This document shows, in pieces, positions 7,508 through 14,959 of a DNA stretch of 55,629 nucleotides. Position 1 is the first letter of the stretch. The number at the start of each line of letters is the position of its first letter. Source of the stretch: a virus; the IMG/VR virus record IMGVR_UViG_3300049479_000313, positions 1 through 55,629 of that record. One strand, written 5' to 3'. The notes under the pieces are model-generated. The model was not told the origin of the DNA, ran no database searches, and saw nothing but the letters and a program-made list of their open reading frames with translations. Made by a program: the position numbers and the translations under genes.

Positions 7508-7706
7508 GTTCGCCGCTGCGCGGGCGGAACTGCAGACGTGGGTGAAGACGCATGTGGTGGCTGACCAGCACGCAGAGGTCAGCCGCCTCATCGCGGCCTA
7601 CGTGGCCGCAGCGGTGCGACGGAAGGTGCAGGAACTGGCCGTGATTCGGTCCGTCGCCGAGCTCCAGCAACGGGTAAAGGACATTCTCTCTCGCACACGA
7701 CGATGA
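7485..7706 (+). CDS. Hypothetical small helical protein (73 aa)
   Basis: Begins MEPKSPSEFAAARAELQTW. It overlaps the end of the putative SSB by 23 bases in another frame and the helicase start by ATGA. The whole chain is predicted helical with heptad-like hydrophobics (LQTWVKTHVVADQHAEVSRL). A helicase-loader or adaptor role would fit the position but is not shown. Confidence 0.6.
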   Translation: MEPKSPSEFAAARAELQTWVKTHVVADQHAEVSRLIAAYVAAAVRRKVQELAVIRSVAELQQRVKDILSRTRR

Positions 7707-8884
7707 CCACGACGACGCAGGACCCGACGACGACGGTGCGCCTGACCCGCGCGCAGGAGCAAGCTGTGCAAGCCGTGCAGGCGTGGCGCCACCGGGCCGA
7801 TGACCCCTTGTTCTGGATGACGGGGTACGCGGGCACGGGCAAGAGCACGGTAGCCCGCTACGCGGCGGAAGGCGGCATCGTGGCCTTCCTCGCGCCGACG
7901 GGCAAGGCCGCCGCCGTGCTCCGGCGCAAGGGGGCCGACGGGGCCAGCACCATTCATCGGGTGCTGTACACCCCAAAGCAGCGCAGCAGCACCGCGTTGC
8001 AGCAGCTGACCAACATGCTCCAGCGTGCGGCGGGCCCCCTGGAACGGGCGGAGATCCAACGCAAGCTGGCCGACGAGATGGAGCGGCTGAAGCAGCCGCA
8101 CTGGGAGTATAACGAAGCCACATGGCTGCGCAGCGCGGACCTCGTGGTGGTGGACGAGGCCAGCATGGTCAGCGAGAAGGTGCTGCTCGATCTGCTGCGC
8201 ACTGTGCCCAAGGTGCTGTGCCTCGGAGACCCGGCGCAGTTGCCGCCCGTCATGGCGAAGTCGCCCTTGCTGGACCGGCGCCCGGACTTCCACTTGGAAG
8301 AGATCCACCGCCACTCGCTGGACAGCGCCGTCTTGCGCGCCGCCACCTATGTGCGACAGCATGGGCGCCTGCCGGGGCGCAGCGACGGGGACGACTATCG
8401 GGAAGTCCCGTTAGGCGAGGCCAACTGGGACGTGTTCCGCACGCCGGATCAGGTGCTGGTGTCGACGAACGAGGCCCGGCGCAACGTCAACACCCGGTTC
8501 CGAGCCCGGCTGGGCCTGACCGAGACCCTGTGCCCGGGCGATCGTATTGTGGTGCTCCGCAACAGCTACAACGAAGGACTCTACAACGGCACCACGGCGC
8601 GCGTGGTGGCTTGCACGGAGGACAGCATGTTCCCGAACACGTACTACACGGACGTGCTGTCGGACGAGGGCCCGGCCGAGAACATCAGTCTCCAGCTGCA
8701 AGAGGATCCTGCGAAGATGCACCGCGAGTCCGTGCCCGCCACCTATGGCTACGCGCTGACGGTGCACAAGGCACAGGGCAGTGAGTGGGATCATGTGCTG
8801 GTGTGGGTGCAGGGCAAGGTGAGCCCCGCGTGGCTGTACACGGCCCTTACCCGGGCGTCACAGCGGCTCACGATCGTCCGATGA
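7703..8884 (+). CDS. Dda/RecD2-like superfamily 1B helicase (393 aa)
   Basis: An ATP-dependent 5'-3' helicase of the Dda/RecD class is inferred. Walker A is GYAGTGKST (residues 41-49), Walker B VVVDEAS (148-154, D151-E152), motif III CLGDPAQLPPV, the motif IV region EIHRHS, and C-terminal UvrD_C_2-type motifs YALTVHKAQGSEWDHV and YTALTRASQ. The length is close to Dda (about 440). An insertion of charged helix (about 95-135) separates motifs Ia and II. The next gene starts at its stop codon (ATGA), so the two helicases are probably co-translated. Contains CGTTAGGC at 8409. Confidence 0.92.
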   Translation: MTTTTQDPTTTVRLTRAQEQAVQAVQAWRHRADDPLFWMTGYAGTGKSTVARYAAEGGIVAFLAPTGKAAAVLRRKGADGASTIHRVLYTPKQRSSTALQQLTNMLQRAAGPLERAEIQRKLADEMERLKQPHWEYNEATWLRSADLVVVDEASMVSEKVLLDLLRTVPKVLCLGDPAQLPPVMAKSPLLDRRPDFHLEEIHRHSLDSAVLRAATYVRQHGRLPGRSDGDDYREVPLGEANWDVFRTPDQVLVSTNEARRNVNTRFRARLGLTETLCPGDRIVVLRNSYNEGLYNGTTARVVACTEDSMFPNTYYTDVLSDEGPAENISLQLQEDPAKMHRESVPATYGYALTVHKAQGSEWDHVLVWVQGKVSPAWLYTALTRASQRLTIVR

Positions 8885-10371
8885 AGGACGTGCGCGTGCT
8901 GTTTGGCCCGCCCGGCACGGGGAAGACCACGGCCCTGCTGGACATGGTGGACACGTTCTTGGACGAGGGCGGCGACCCGGGGCGCCTTGTGTTCAGCAGC
9001 TACACGCGGCAAGCCGCGCGGGAGGCCCGGGAGCGCGCGGCCGATCGCTTTGGGCTGGAGGACGAGGCCCTCCCCTACTTCCGCACGCTGCACGCGCTGG
9101 CCTTCCGCTTGTTGGGGCTGCGCCGCAGTGATGTGCTGAGTGACGACGATTACAAGGACGTGGCCAACAGCTTGGGTCTTGGCCTGAGCGGCCAGTGGGC
9201 CCGGGGTGCGGGCCATCCGGGCCAACAACGGGGCGACGAGTGCGCGGCCATCTATGCGTGGCACCGGGCCCGGGGCGGGACGTTGGCGGATGCGTGGCGG
9301 GCGGTCGGGACGGGCAACGTGCATCTCACGCAAGTCCAGACCTTCGTGGACGCGTTAGGCGAAGTCAAGCGCGCCCGGCACCGGCTGGACTTCGCCGACA
9401 TGTTGGACGAGTGCCATGTGGCTCCGCCCGTGGATCTGGTGATCTTGGACGAGGCGCAAGACCTGAGCGACGCGCAATGGCAGTTCGCCGTGCGCTTGGC
9501 CCGGAACGCCACGCGCGTGGTGGTCGCCGGGGACGACGATCAGGCCATCTACGACTTTGCCGGGGCGCATAGTGCCCGGTTCCGGGGTGTCGAGGGGCAG
9601 CGTCAGGTGCTGACCCAGTCGCACCGGCTGGCCGCGCCCATCCACCGTGTGGCCGAAGCCGTGGCCACACAGATCAAGTCCCGCGTGGCCAAGGCGTACC
9701 ATCCCGCCGCGCACGAGGGGCGGGTGCACACCGTGCCTACGCTGGACCACGTCACGTTAGGCGACGGCACGGTGCTACTGCTGGCTCGGCACAATCACCA
9801 GCTGCGGGAGCTGGTGTCCGTGGCTCGGGCCCAAGGCGTTGTCTACCACCATCAGGGGCGCTGGTCTACCGACACGGCGGCGGTGCGCGCGGCTGTGGCG
9901 TACGAGCGTCTGCGCCGGGGCGAGGGCGTGGCCCCGGACGTGGCTGACGCCGTGCGCTTGCTGGTGCCGGGGGCGGAATGGCAGGTGGTGCCGGGCACCA
10001 ATGCCCCGGTGCGCTGGCACGCCATCCGGTGGCCCTTTGAGGGGCGTCCCGAGTGGTACACGGCGCTGGTGCGCCTGGATGGCGATGACGTGGCCTATGT
10101 CCGGGCTCTCCGGCGTAAGGGAGAATCACTCCGAGGCCCCGGACGCGTGCGCATCAGCACCATTCACGGCGCCAAGGGCGGACAGGCCGATCATGTAGTG
10201 CTCTTGACGGATGTGAGTGCCCGCACCTACAATGGTGCCTGGATGGCGGGCGACGCGGAGGCCCGCGTGTGGTATGTGGGCGCGACGCGGGCCGCTCGCA
10301 CGTTGACGTTAGTTCGTTCACGCGGTCCCCGGGTCTGGCCCGGGTGGCCCGCGTTAGGCGTAGGCATCTAA
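8881..10371 (+). CDS. UvrD-like superfamily 1A helicase, second copy (496 aa)
   Basis: Starts MKDVRVLFGPPGTGKTTALL at the ATGA overlap. Walker A GPPGTGKTT is at residues 9-17, Walker B VILDEAQDLSD (D190-E191), motif III AGDDDQAIYDFAGAH, motif IV SHRLAAPIHR, motif V ISTIHGAKGGQADHV and motif VI WYVGATRAARTL. It belongs to the UvrD/PcrA group but is only distantly similar to the 3364-4848 protein. It carries CGTTAGGC at 9353, 9755 and 10352. Having two 1A-type helicases and one 1B-type helicase but no DnaB-like helicase is notable. Confidence 0.92.
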   Translation: MKDVRVLFGPPGTGKTTALLDMVDTFLDEGGDPGRLVFSSYTRQAAREARERAADRFGLEDEALPYFRTLHALAFRLLGLRRSDVLSDDDYKDVANSLGLGLSGQWARGAGHPGQQRGDECAAIYAWHRARGGTLADAWRAVGTGNVHLTQVQTFVDALGEVKRARHRLDFADMLDECHVAPPVDLVILDEAQDLSDAQWQFAVRLARNATRVVVAGDDDQAIYDFAGAHSARFRGVEGQRQVLTQSHRLAAPIHRVAEAVATQIKSRVAKAYHPAAHEGRVHTVPTLDHVTLGDGTVLLLARHNHQLRELVSVARAQGVVYHHQGRWSTDTAAVRAAVAYERLRRGEGVAPDVADAVRLLVPGAEWQVVPGTNAPVRWHAIRWPFEGRPEWYTALVRLDGDDVAYVRALRRKGESLRGPGRVRISTIHGAKGGQADHVVLLTDVSARTYNGAWMAGDAEARVWYVGATRAARTLTLVRSRGPRVWPGWPALGVGI

Positions 10372-10375
10372 CCCC

Positions 10376-10387
10376 AAGGAGGTGATC
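10376..10387 (+). promoter_or_regulatory. Twelve-base perfect Shine-Dalgarno sequence
   Basis: AAGGAGGTGATC is the full complement of the 3' end of typical bacterial 16S rRNA (GATCACCTCCTT). It is followed at once by TTG (10388), five bases from GGAGG. It decides the start of the next gene and predicts strong ribosome capture. Confidence 0.7.
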
Positions 10388-11170
10388 TTGTATGAGATAG
10401 TCGCCGATGGTATCCCGCTGCCCGGGCGCTGGCCGTTGGCCGTGGCGGCGGCTCGGGCCCGGGCCTTGATCCGCCGGAATCGGGCCCGGAAGGCAGCGGT
10501 CTGGCCGGTGCACCGGCAATTTCTTCGTCCCACGAAAGTGTTCTTTCACTCTCTTCATCTACTCATGACGACCCTCACGAAGCCCTCGCACGCGGTGATC
10601 ACGTATGTGAACGCAGATCACCCCACGGATGTCCAGCTGCACCGCACCCCGTACGACCCGCCGGAAGGCCGGGTGGTGTGGCTCATCACCATGCCGGATG
10701 ACCTGATGCGCATGCCGATGACCGTTCTCCTGGCCGCGTACAACCGTGCCACGGGCAAGGCCATCAAGTCATTCAACACCCGCGCCAAGGGCGCAGTCCA
10801 GACGTACGCCGCGCTGCGCGGCTGGCTGGACCTCGATCTTCCTGATGTTCCCGCAGTTCCTTCTTCCCCCGAACCGACTGAGACTTCTCCCATGAAGACC
10901 AAGACCACCAAGACCAAGCGCGCCACGACCTCCAAGAAGAACACCGCCTCGGGGCGCCCCGGGCGCCGGTCCAAGTTCACCCCGGAGAGCACCATCACGC
11001 TCGTCGCCAAGGAGAATCCGAAGCGCCCGGGCAGCGCTGCGCACACGCGCTTTGCGTTCTACCGCACGGGGCAGACCGTGCAGCAGTTCCTCGACAAGGG
11101 CGGCTGGCTGGCGGACATCCGCTGGGACGAGAAGATGGGCTTCATCCGCGTGAGCGGCGCCAAGAAGTAG
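10388..11170 (+). CDS. Conserved phage hypothetical protein, probable TTG start (260 aa)
   Basis: From TTG 10388 the frame reads MYEIVADGIPLPGRWPL and stays open through an internal ATG at 10565 (MTTLTKPSHAVITYVN), which has no ribosome site of its own. The perfect Shine-Dalgarno sequence favours TTG; if so, residues 1-59 are an Arg/Ala-rich N-terminal module. Residues about 100-140 (LMRMPMTVLLAAYNRATGKAIKSF) and the C-terminus (GRRSKFTP, ITLVAKENPKRPGSAAH, FLDKGGWLADIRWDEKMGF) match a domain common in phages and bacteria with no known activity. A Lys/Thr-rich linker joins them. A DNA-binding role is plausible but unproven. Confidence 0.7.
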   Translation: MYEIVADGIPLPGRWPLAVAAARARALIRRNRARKAAVWPVHRQFLRPTKVFFHSLHLLMTTLTKPSHAVITYVNADHPTDVQLHRTPYDPPEGRVVWLITMPDDLMRMPMTVLLAAYNRATGKAIKSFNTRAKGAVQTYAALRGWLDLDLPDVPAVPSSPEPTETSPMKTKTTKTKRATTSKKNTASGRPGRRSKFTPESTITLVAKENPKRPGSAAHTRFAFYRTGQTVQQFLDKGGWLADIRWDEKMGFIRVSGAKK

Positions 11171-11172
11171 AC

Positions 11173-12012
11173 ATGCGCATCTTCATTCCGACCGCAGGAC
11201 GGGTGGGGCGCCAGCGTACGTGGCGGGCGCTCCCTCCGGCCTGGAGAGAGAAGACGGTCGTCGTCTGCCCGGCGCGAGAGCTCCCACAGCTCGCGCATTG
11301 GGACCGCGTCCCGGAGTCCGCGCTGTTGGCACAGCCGGAGGACGTGCGGACCATCTCGCACAAACGCCAGTGGATGCTGGAGCATGCCGCCGCGCTCGGG
11401 GAGGAGTCGTTCCTGATGATGGACGACGACCTGGAGTTCCATGCCCGGGAACATCCGCACCAGCCGGAGGCCTCTAGCCTCCGACGAGGCTTCGCCACGG
11501 AGGCCCGGATCGATCGGGCGCTCCGCTGGCTGGAGCATCTGCTCGATCACGAGCAGCGCGTGATTCACGGCGGATTGGGCAGTCGACAGGGCAACAACAC
11601 CAAGCAGGCGGTAGAAGTGGTGACGCGGGCGATGCATGCGTTCGCGCTGCGGCCCCGGGGCGCACTGGCCGCCGGGGTGGACTTCCGGGCGGTGTCGTGC
11701 CGCGAGGACTTCCACGACACCCTGACCTTGCTCCGCGCCGGGGCGCCGAACGTGGTGCTGCACGACGTGGTGGCTGACCCGGGGCCCTTCGGGGCGGAGG
11801 GCGGGTGCTCGGACGAACGGACCATGCAATCCTCGAACGAGGCTGCGGAGCAGCTGGCCGTGCTCTGGCCGGGGTTGGTCCGGGTGGTGGAGAAGGCGTA
11901 CTCGTCGTCCATCCCTCGGAAAGAGGTCGTGGTGCAGTGGCGCCGGGCGTACGCCGGAGGGGACGCTCCGGATGCGAGTGAGTTGTTCTTCTCGTACCGG
12001 AGCTTCCCATGA
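11173..12012 (+). CDS. TAGT-like glycosyltransferase, putative DNA-base glycosylation (279 aa)
   Basis: Begins MRIFIPTAGRVGRQRTW. The N-terminal strand and GR-RQ.TW segment, the metal-binding DDD triad in FLMMDDDLEF (D84-D86), an NNTKQAVE helix and REDFHDTLTLLRAG (E178-D179) fit a GT-A-like fold of the TET-associated glycosyltransferase (TAGT) type known from phages with modified bases. The expected role is transfer of a sugar from an NDP-sugar to hydroxymethylated pyrimidines in DNA. Downstream genes supply a kinase, a nucleotidyltransferase and a base-hypermodification protein. Assignment rests on motif memory; another acceptor is possible. Confidence 0.65.
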   Translation: MRIFIPTAGRVGRQRTWRALPPAWREKTVVVCPARELPQLAHWDRVPESALLAQPEDVRTISHKRQWMLEHAAALGEESFLMMDDDLEFHAREHPHQPEASSLRRGFATEARIDRALRWLEHLLDHEQRVIHGGLGSRQGNNTKQAVEVVTRAMHAFALRPRGALAAGVDFRAVSCREDFHDTLTLLRAGAPNVVLHDVVADPGPFGAEGGCSDERTMQSSNEAAEQLAVLWPGLVRVVEKAYSSSIPRKEVVVQWRRAYAGGDAPDASELFFSYRSFP

Positions 12013-12833
12013 TCATCCCGGGGCGGAGCGGGGCGCTCTTCGAGGTGGAGAATGGCATGCTGTGGAAGCGCATGGGGGGCGCGCGTGGGTCGGCGCGCTT
12101 GGCAGTACAGTGCGCCCGGCAGCAGGCGGCTCTCTCGTCTCACGTGCTCCCTCCCGGGATGGCGGTCACCCCTGTGACCGCCATCCAGGACGAGCGTCCA
12201 CACGTGTTCTCGTTTCAGATGCCCTTCTATCGGGAGCACCTCCATGCGACCCAGTTCGTGCAGTACGCGGGCGCGGAACAGCTGCAGGAGGCGTCTCGCC
12301 TGTTGTTGCGGCTGATGTCCGGGAATCTTCGTGCAGCGCCGTTAGGCGTGTTGTCCCCGGGGTGGAGCCGTTCCCTTGTGGAACAGCTGCAGGATCGTCC
12401 GTCCATCCCCGGGGTGGCACGCTTCACGCTGTGGGCCCGCGAGCATGACGTGTGGGGTGCGCTCATCCCGTCCGGCCCCGCCTATCACGGGGACCTCACG
12501 TGGGGCAATGTGCTGTGGTCGCTGGATCCGGGAGCCACGCCGCATCAACTGATCGACTACACGGATGCCCCATGGGAGACGCCCCTGATCGATGCGGCCA
12601 AGCTGTTGATGGACTGCGCGCTCCGCTGGACGTTCCGCCTGCAGGGGGAGGTCCCTTCCCCCACGACGGAAGTCCTGTGCGACCAGCTACACGAGCAACT
12701 GCTGGCCCAGTTGTCCCCGGATGAACGGCGCGTGGCCCGGGTGCTCCAGTACCACTACACACTTCGTCTGTTCCCGTACAACCCCACCCACGAAGACTTT
12801 CTCTCACACGAGATTCTCCGACTCTTCCCATGA
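12009..12833 (+). CDS. APH/choline-kinase-fold phosphotransferase (274 aa)
   Basis: Begins MIIPGRSGALFEVENGML. The C-terminal lobe carries YHGDLTWGNVLW (H160, D162, N167) and LIDYTDAPWETP (D183), the Brenner motif and metal-binding Asp of small-molecule kinases of the aminoglycoside-phosphotransferase, choline-kinase and sugar-kinase type. The N-lobe has a nucleotide-binding hairpin and a K (WKRMGG) near residue 20. The expected reaction is ATP-dependent phosphorylation of a small alcohol or sugar. Because a nucleotidyltransferase-phosphatase fusion follows by ATGA, it probably performs the first step in making an activated donor. Substrate unknown. Contains CGTTAGGC at 12340. Confidence 0.75.
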   Translation: MIIPGRSGALFEVENGMLWKRMGGARGSARLAVQCARQQAALSSHVLPPGMAVTPVTAIQDERPHVFSFQMPFYREHLHATQFVQYAGAEQLQEASRLLLRLMSGNLRAAPLGVLSPGWSRSLVEQLQDRPSIPGVARFTLWAREHDVWGALIPSGPAYHGDLTWGNVLWSLDPGATPHQLIDYTDAPWETPLIDAAKLLMDCALRWTFRLQGEVPSPTTEVLCDQLHEQLLAQLSPDERRVARVLQYHYTLRLFPYNPTHEDFLSHEILRLFP

Positions 12834-13894
12834 CGACACTCCTCATGCCCCTGCTGGGGCGCAGCACCCGGTTCCCCGACCTTCCGCCCAAGTGGACGCT
12901 CACGCACCCGGCCTCGAATCGCTCCCCGTTGCATGGCATGCCCATGTTCCGCGTGGCTTTGGAGCATTTGCCGGCGCAGGTCACCCATGTGGTGCTCGGG
13001 GTGCCAAACGACCGCAGCGGGTGGGTCGAGGACGTGCTGCAAAAGTTCCCGTTGCCGGGCAACGTGTCCTATGTGGTGGACGCGGCGATCGGCGCCACGC
13101 GGGATCAAGTGGACACGCTCACCCGCATGCTCACGTTCCACGAGCTAGCGCACGAGCCCATCCTGTGCCGGGACGGCGACAGCCAATTCGCCATGCCCGA
13201 GTATCCGGCGAGCCCGGGATGCTCGATCGCGGTCGCGGATGCGGCCCGGTACCCAACCGTGGCTCTCGCCAACAAGTGCTTCGTGCTCCCGGGCCCAGTG
13301 CCCGGGGTTGCCGGGGGATTGGTAGAGAAGCGCGTGGTGAGCCCCCTCTTCGGGGTGGGAGCCTACGGCTTCTCCTCTGGAGAAGAGTTCCTCGCGTCGG
13401 CGGCGATGCTGCGTCGCTCGACCGAGGAGGACTTGTACGTCTCGCACCTGCTCCGGTTGTTGATGGGCACGGGCCTCCCGGTACGGTATCATCTGGTCCA
13501 GAAGTACGAGGATTATGGCACCCTGACGGAGTGGCGTGCGTGCTACGCGGCGCATGGCACCCTGTTCTGCGACATTGACGGTGTCCTGCTCTCCTACACC
13601 GGAGCGGCCACCCGGGCGTCGGCCACCCCGCTCGCTCGCAATATCAGCGCGCTGCAGGGGCTCCCCAAGGGCTGGATGATCGTACTGACTACGGCCCGGG
13701 CGGAGTCCGAGCGCGCGGAGCTCCTGGCCCAGATCGCACGTCACCGCATCCCGTTCGACATGTTGCTCATGGGACTGCCGCGCGGACCGCGCGTCGTGGT
13801 GAACGACTCGGCGGCCAGCAACGCCGGACAGACCGCCCGGGCGCTGACCCTTCCTCGGGATAGCGACACCTTGCCGGAGTTGCTCGATGTCTAG
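12830..13894 (+). CDS. Nucleotidyltransferase-HAD phosphatase fusion (354 aa)
   Basis: Residues 1-235 begin LLMPLLGRSTRF.DLPPKW followed by GMPMFRVALEHLP, the signature loop and Lys of sugar-1-phosphate or phosphocholine-type nucleotidyltransferases, with CRDGDSQF (about 113-120) as the likely metal site. Residues 245-340 are a HAD phosphatase: nucleophile motif CDIDGVLLS (D248, D250), LTTARAESERA, and VVNDSAAS (D326). The fusion would make NDP-activated donor and dephosphorylate a related intermediate. Fused NTP-transferase/HAD proteins occur in surface-glycan loci; finding one in a DNA-modification cluster is unusual. It ends inside the next gene by 8 bases. Confidence 0.75.
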   Translation: MTTLLMPLLGRSTRFPDLPPKWTLTHPASNRSPLHGMPMFRVALEHLPAQVTHVVLGVPNDRSGWVEDVLQKFPLPGNVSYVVDAAIGATRDQVDTLTRMLTFHELAHEPILCRDGDSQFAMPEYPASPGCSIAVADAARYPTVALANKCFVLPGPVPGVAGGLVEKRVVSPLFGVGAYGFSSGEEFLASAAMLRRSTEEDLYVSHLLRLLMGTGLPVRYHLVQKYEDYGTLTEWRACYAAHGTLFCDIDGVLLSYTGAATRASATPLARNISALQGLPKGWMIVLTTARAESERAELLAQIARHRIPFDMLLMGLPRGPRVVVNDSAASNAGQTARALTLPRDSDTLPELLDV

Positions 13895-14729
13895 GCTTCG
13901 CGAGTTCGGGGCGTACATCTCGGAGCGATACGCCATCCACCAGCGCCGCTTGAAGGGGGAGCCGCCACCCTGGACCGAGGATCCGATCCTCCGTGACTGG
14001 AAATTCACCAATGTCAAGCGTGAATGGGACCGCACGACGCGGGCTCTGCGCGCCTGGACTATCCCGCACGCGCGCCATCGTCTCTTGGGACTGAACATGG
14101 CGTTGGCTCGATTCACGGGGCGCCCGGAGACGTGGTACACGGTGGGATATCAGCGGTCATGGCGCCCGGACGTCGTGGCCCGGCGCCTTGCACAACGTGC
14201 CGAGGCCGGACACAAGGTCTTTACCGGAGCGTACCTCATCTCCAACTGGGGGCGTCCGGGCAGCAAGGTCGACGTCGTCGTCCATGGCATCTTGACCCCG
14301 CTGTACGACAGCGGGCTGTTGTTGCCCGCGCGCCTGCGCCGGTTCCGGTATCTCGAGGACCTGCACCAGGAGCTCGTCCGCTTGCCCGGATTTGGGCACT
14401 TCATGGCGCAGGAGATTGAGCAAGACCTTGTGCACACGCCCGGCCTCCCACTGTGGCGCGATGCCGACTCGTTCGCGGTCGCGGGCCCCGGCGCGATGCG
14501 CGGGATCATGCGCGTGCTCGAGCAGCCGCTTCGGGGCCAATTCACCCAGGAGGATGCGCGGCGCTACATGCAGGAGTGGCGCATGACCCTGATCCCGCAT
14601 CTGCCTGAGGGGTTACTGCTGAGCGCACATGATGTGGAGTTCAACCTGTGTGAGTTCGACAAGTACGAGCGCGTGCGCACGGGGCAGGGTACCCCGCGTG
14701 CGCGCTTTACCCCAACGGAGGATGTATGA
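13887..14729 (+). CDS. Putative DNA-base hypermodification protein (5-hmdU kinase helical/aGPT-PPlase-like) (280 aa)
   Basis: Begins MSRLREFGAYISERYAIHQ. The pattern FGAYISERY...PPPWTEDPILRDWKFTNVKREWDRTTRALR, then ARFTGRPETWYTVGY, VFTGAYLISNW and a C-terminal VEFNLCEFDKYERVR matches the mainly helical phage family described in thymidine-hypermodifying phages as 5-hmdU DNA kinase helical domain or glutamyl/putrescinyl-thymine pyrophosphorylase. It would act on hydroxymethyl-pyrimidine in polymerised DNA, activating or displacing the 5-substituent. The neighbouring TAGT-like enzyme and donor-making genes support this. Whether it is kinase-linked or glycosylase-like cannot be told here. Confidence 0.75.
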   Translation: MSRLREFGAYISERYAIHQRRLKGEPPPWTEDPILRDWKFTNVKREWDRTTRALRAWTIPHARHRLLGLNMALARFTGRPETWYTVGYQRSWRPDVVARRLAQRAEAGHKVFTGAYLISNWGRPGSKVDVVVHGILTPLYDSGLLLPARLRRFRYLEDLHQELVRLPGFGHFMAQEIEQDLVHTPGLPLWRDADSFAVAGPGAMRGIMRVLEQPLRGQFTQEDARRYMQEWRMTLIPHLPEGLLLSAHDVEFNLCEFDKYERVRTGQGTPRARFTPTEDV

Positions 14730-14959
14730 AGTCATGCCTTGGCTGCCGGTTCGCGGATTGGCAGCGCACGCGCACCGGGAGGCTCCATCCGTCCGGCGAT
14801 GGACAGTGCACGTTCGTGGTCAAGGTGCCCGCGCTGCCGCTCTCCATGCGCTGGGGCGGCTCCTGGGGCCGAAATGACCTCGATGCAACGGGCGGCGCGA
14901 TCAGCCGTAAGCACTCGTTTCAGTCCCATTGTCCCTGCTACCAACCCACTCTCTCATGA
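14726..14959 (+). CDS. Small cysteine-rich protein (77 aa)
   Basis: Begins MKSCLGCRFADWQRT. CxxC near the N-terminus (C4, C7), a central C (about 28) and CPC near the C-terminus could form a zinc or redox site. It lies on ATGA overlaps between the hypermodification protein and the TS-fold enzyme, so it is part of the cassette's operon. No named family. The start follows CGGAGGATGT, a good ribosome site. Confidence 0.7.
   Translation: MKSCLGCRFADWQRTRTGRLHPSGDGQCTFVVKVPALPLSMRWGGSWGRNDLDATGGAISRKHSFQSHCPCYQPTLS

Noticed and set aside
6442-7545. 367-codon + frame overlapping the ssDNA-binding-like gene
   Set aside because: Arg/Gly/Pro-rich alternate frame that crosses two well-supported genes; no ribosome site.
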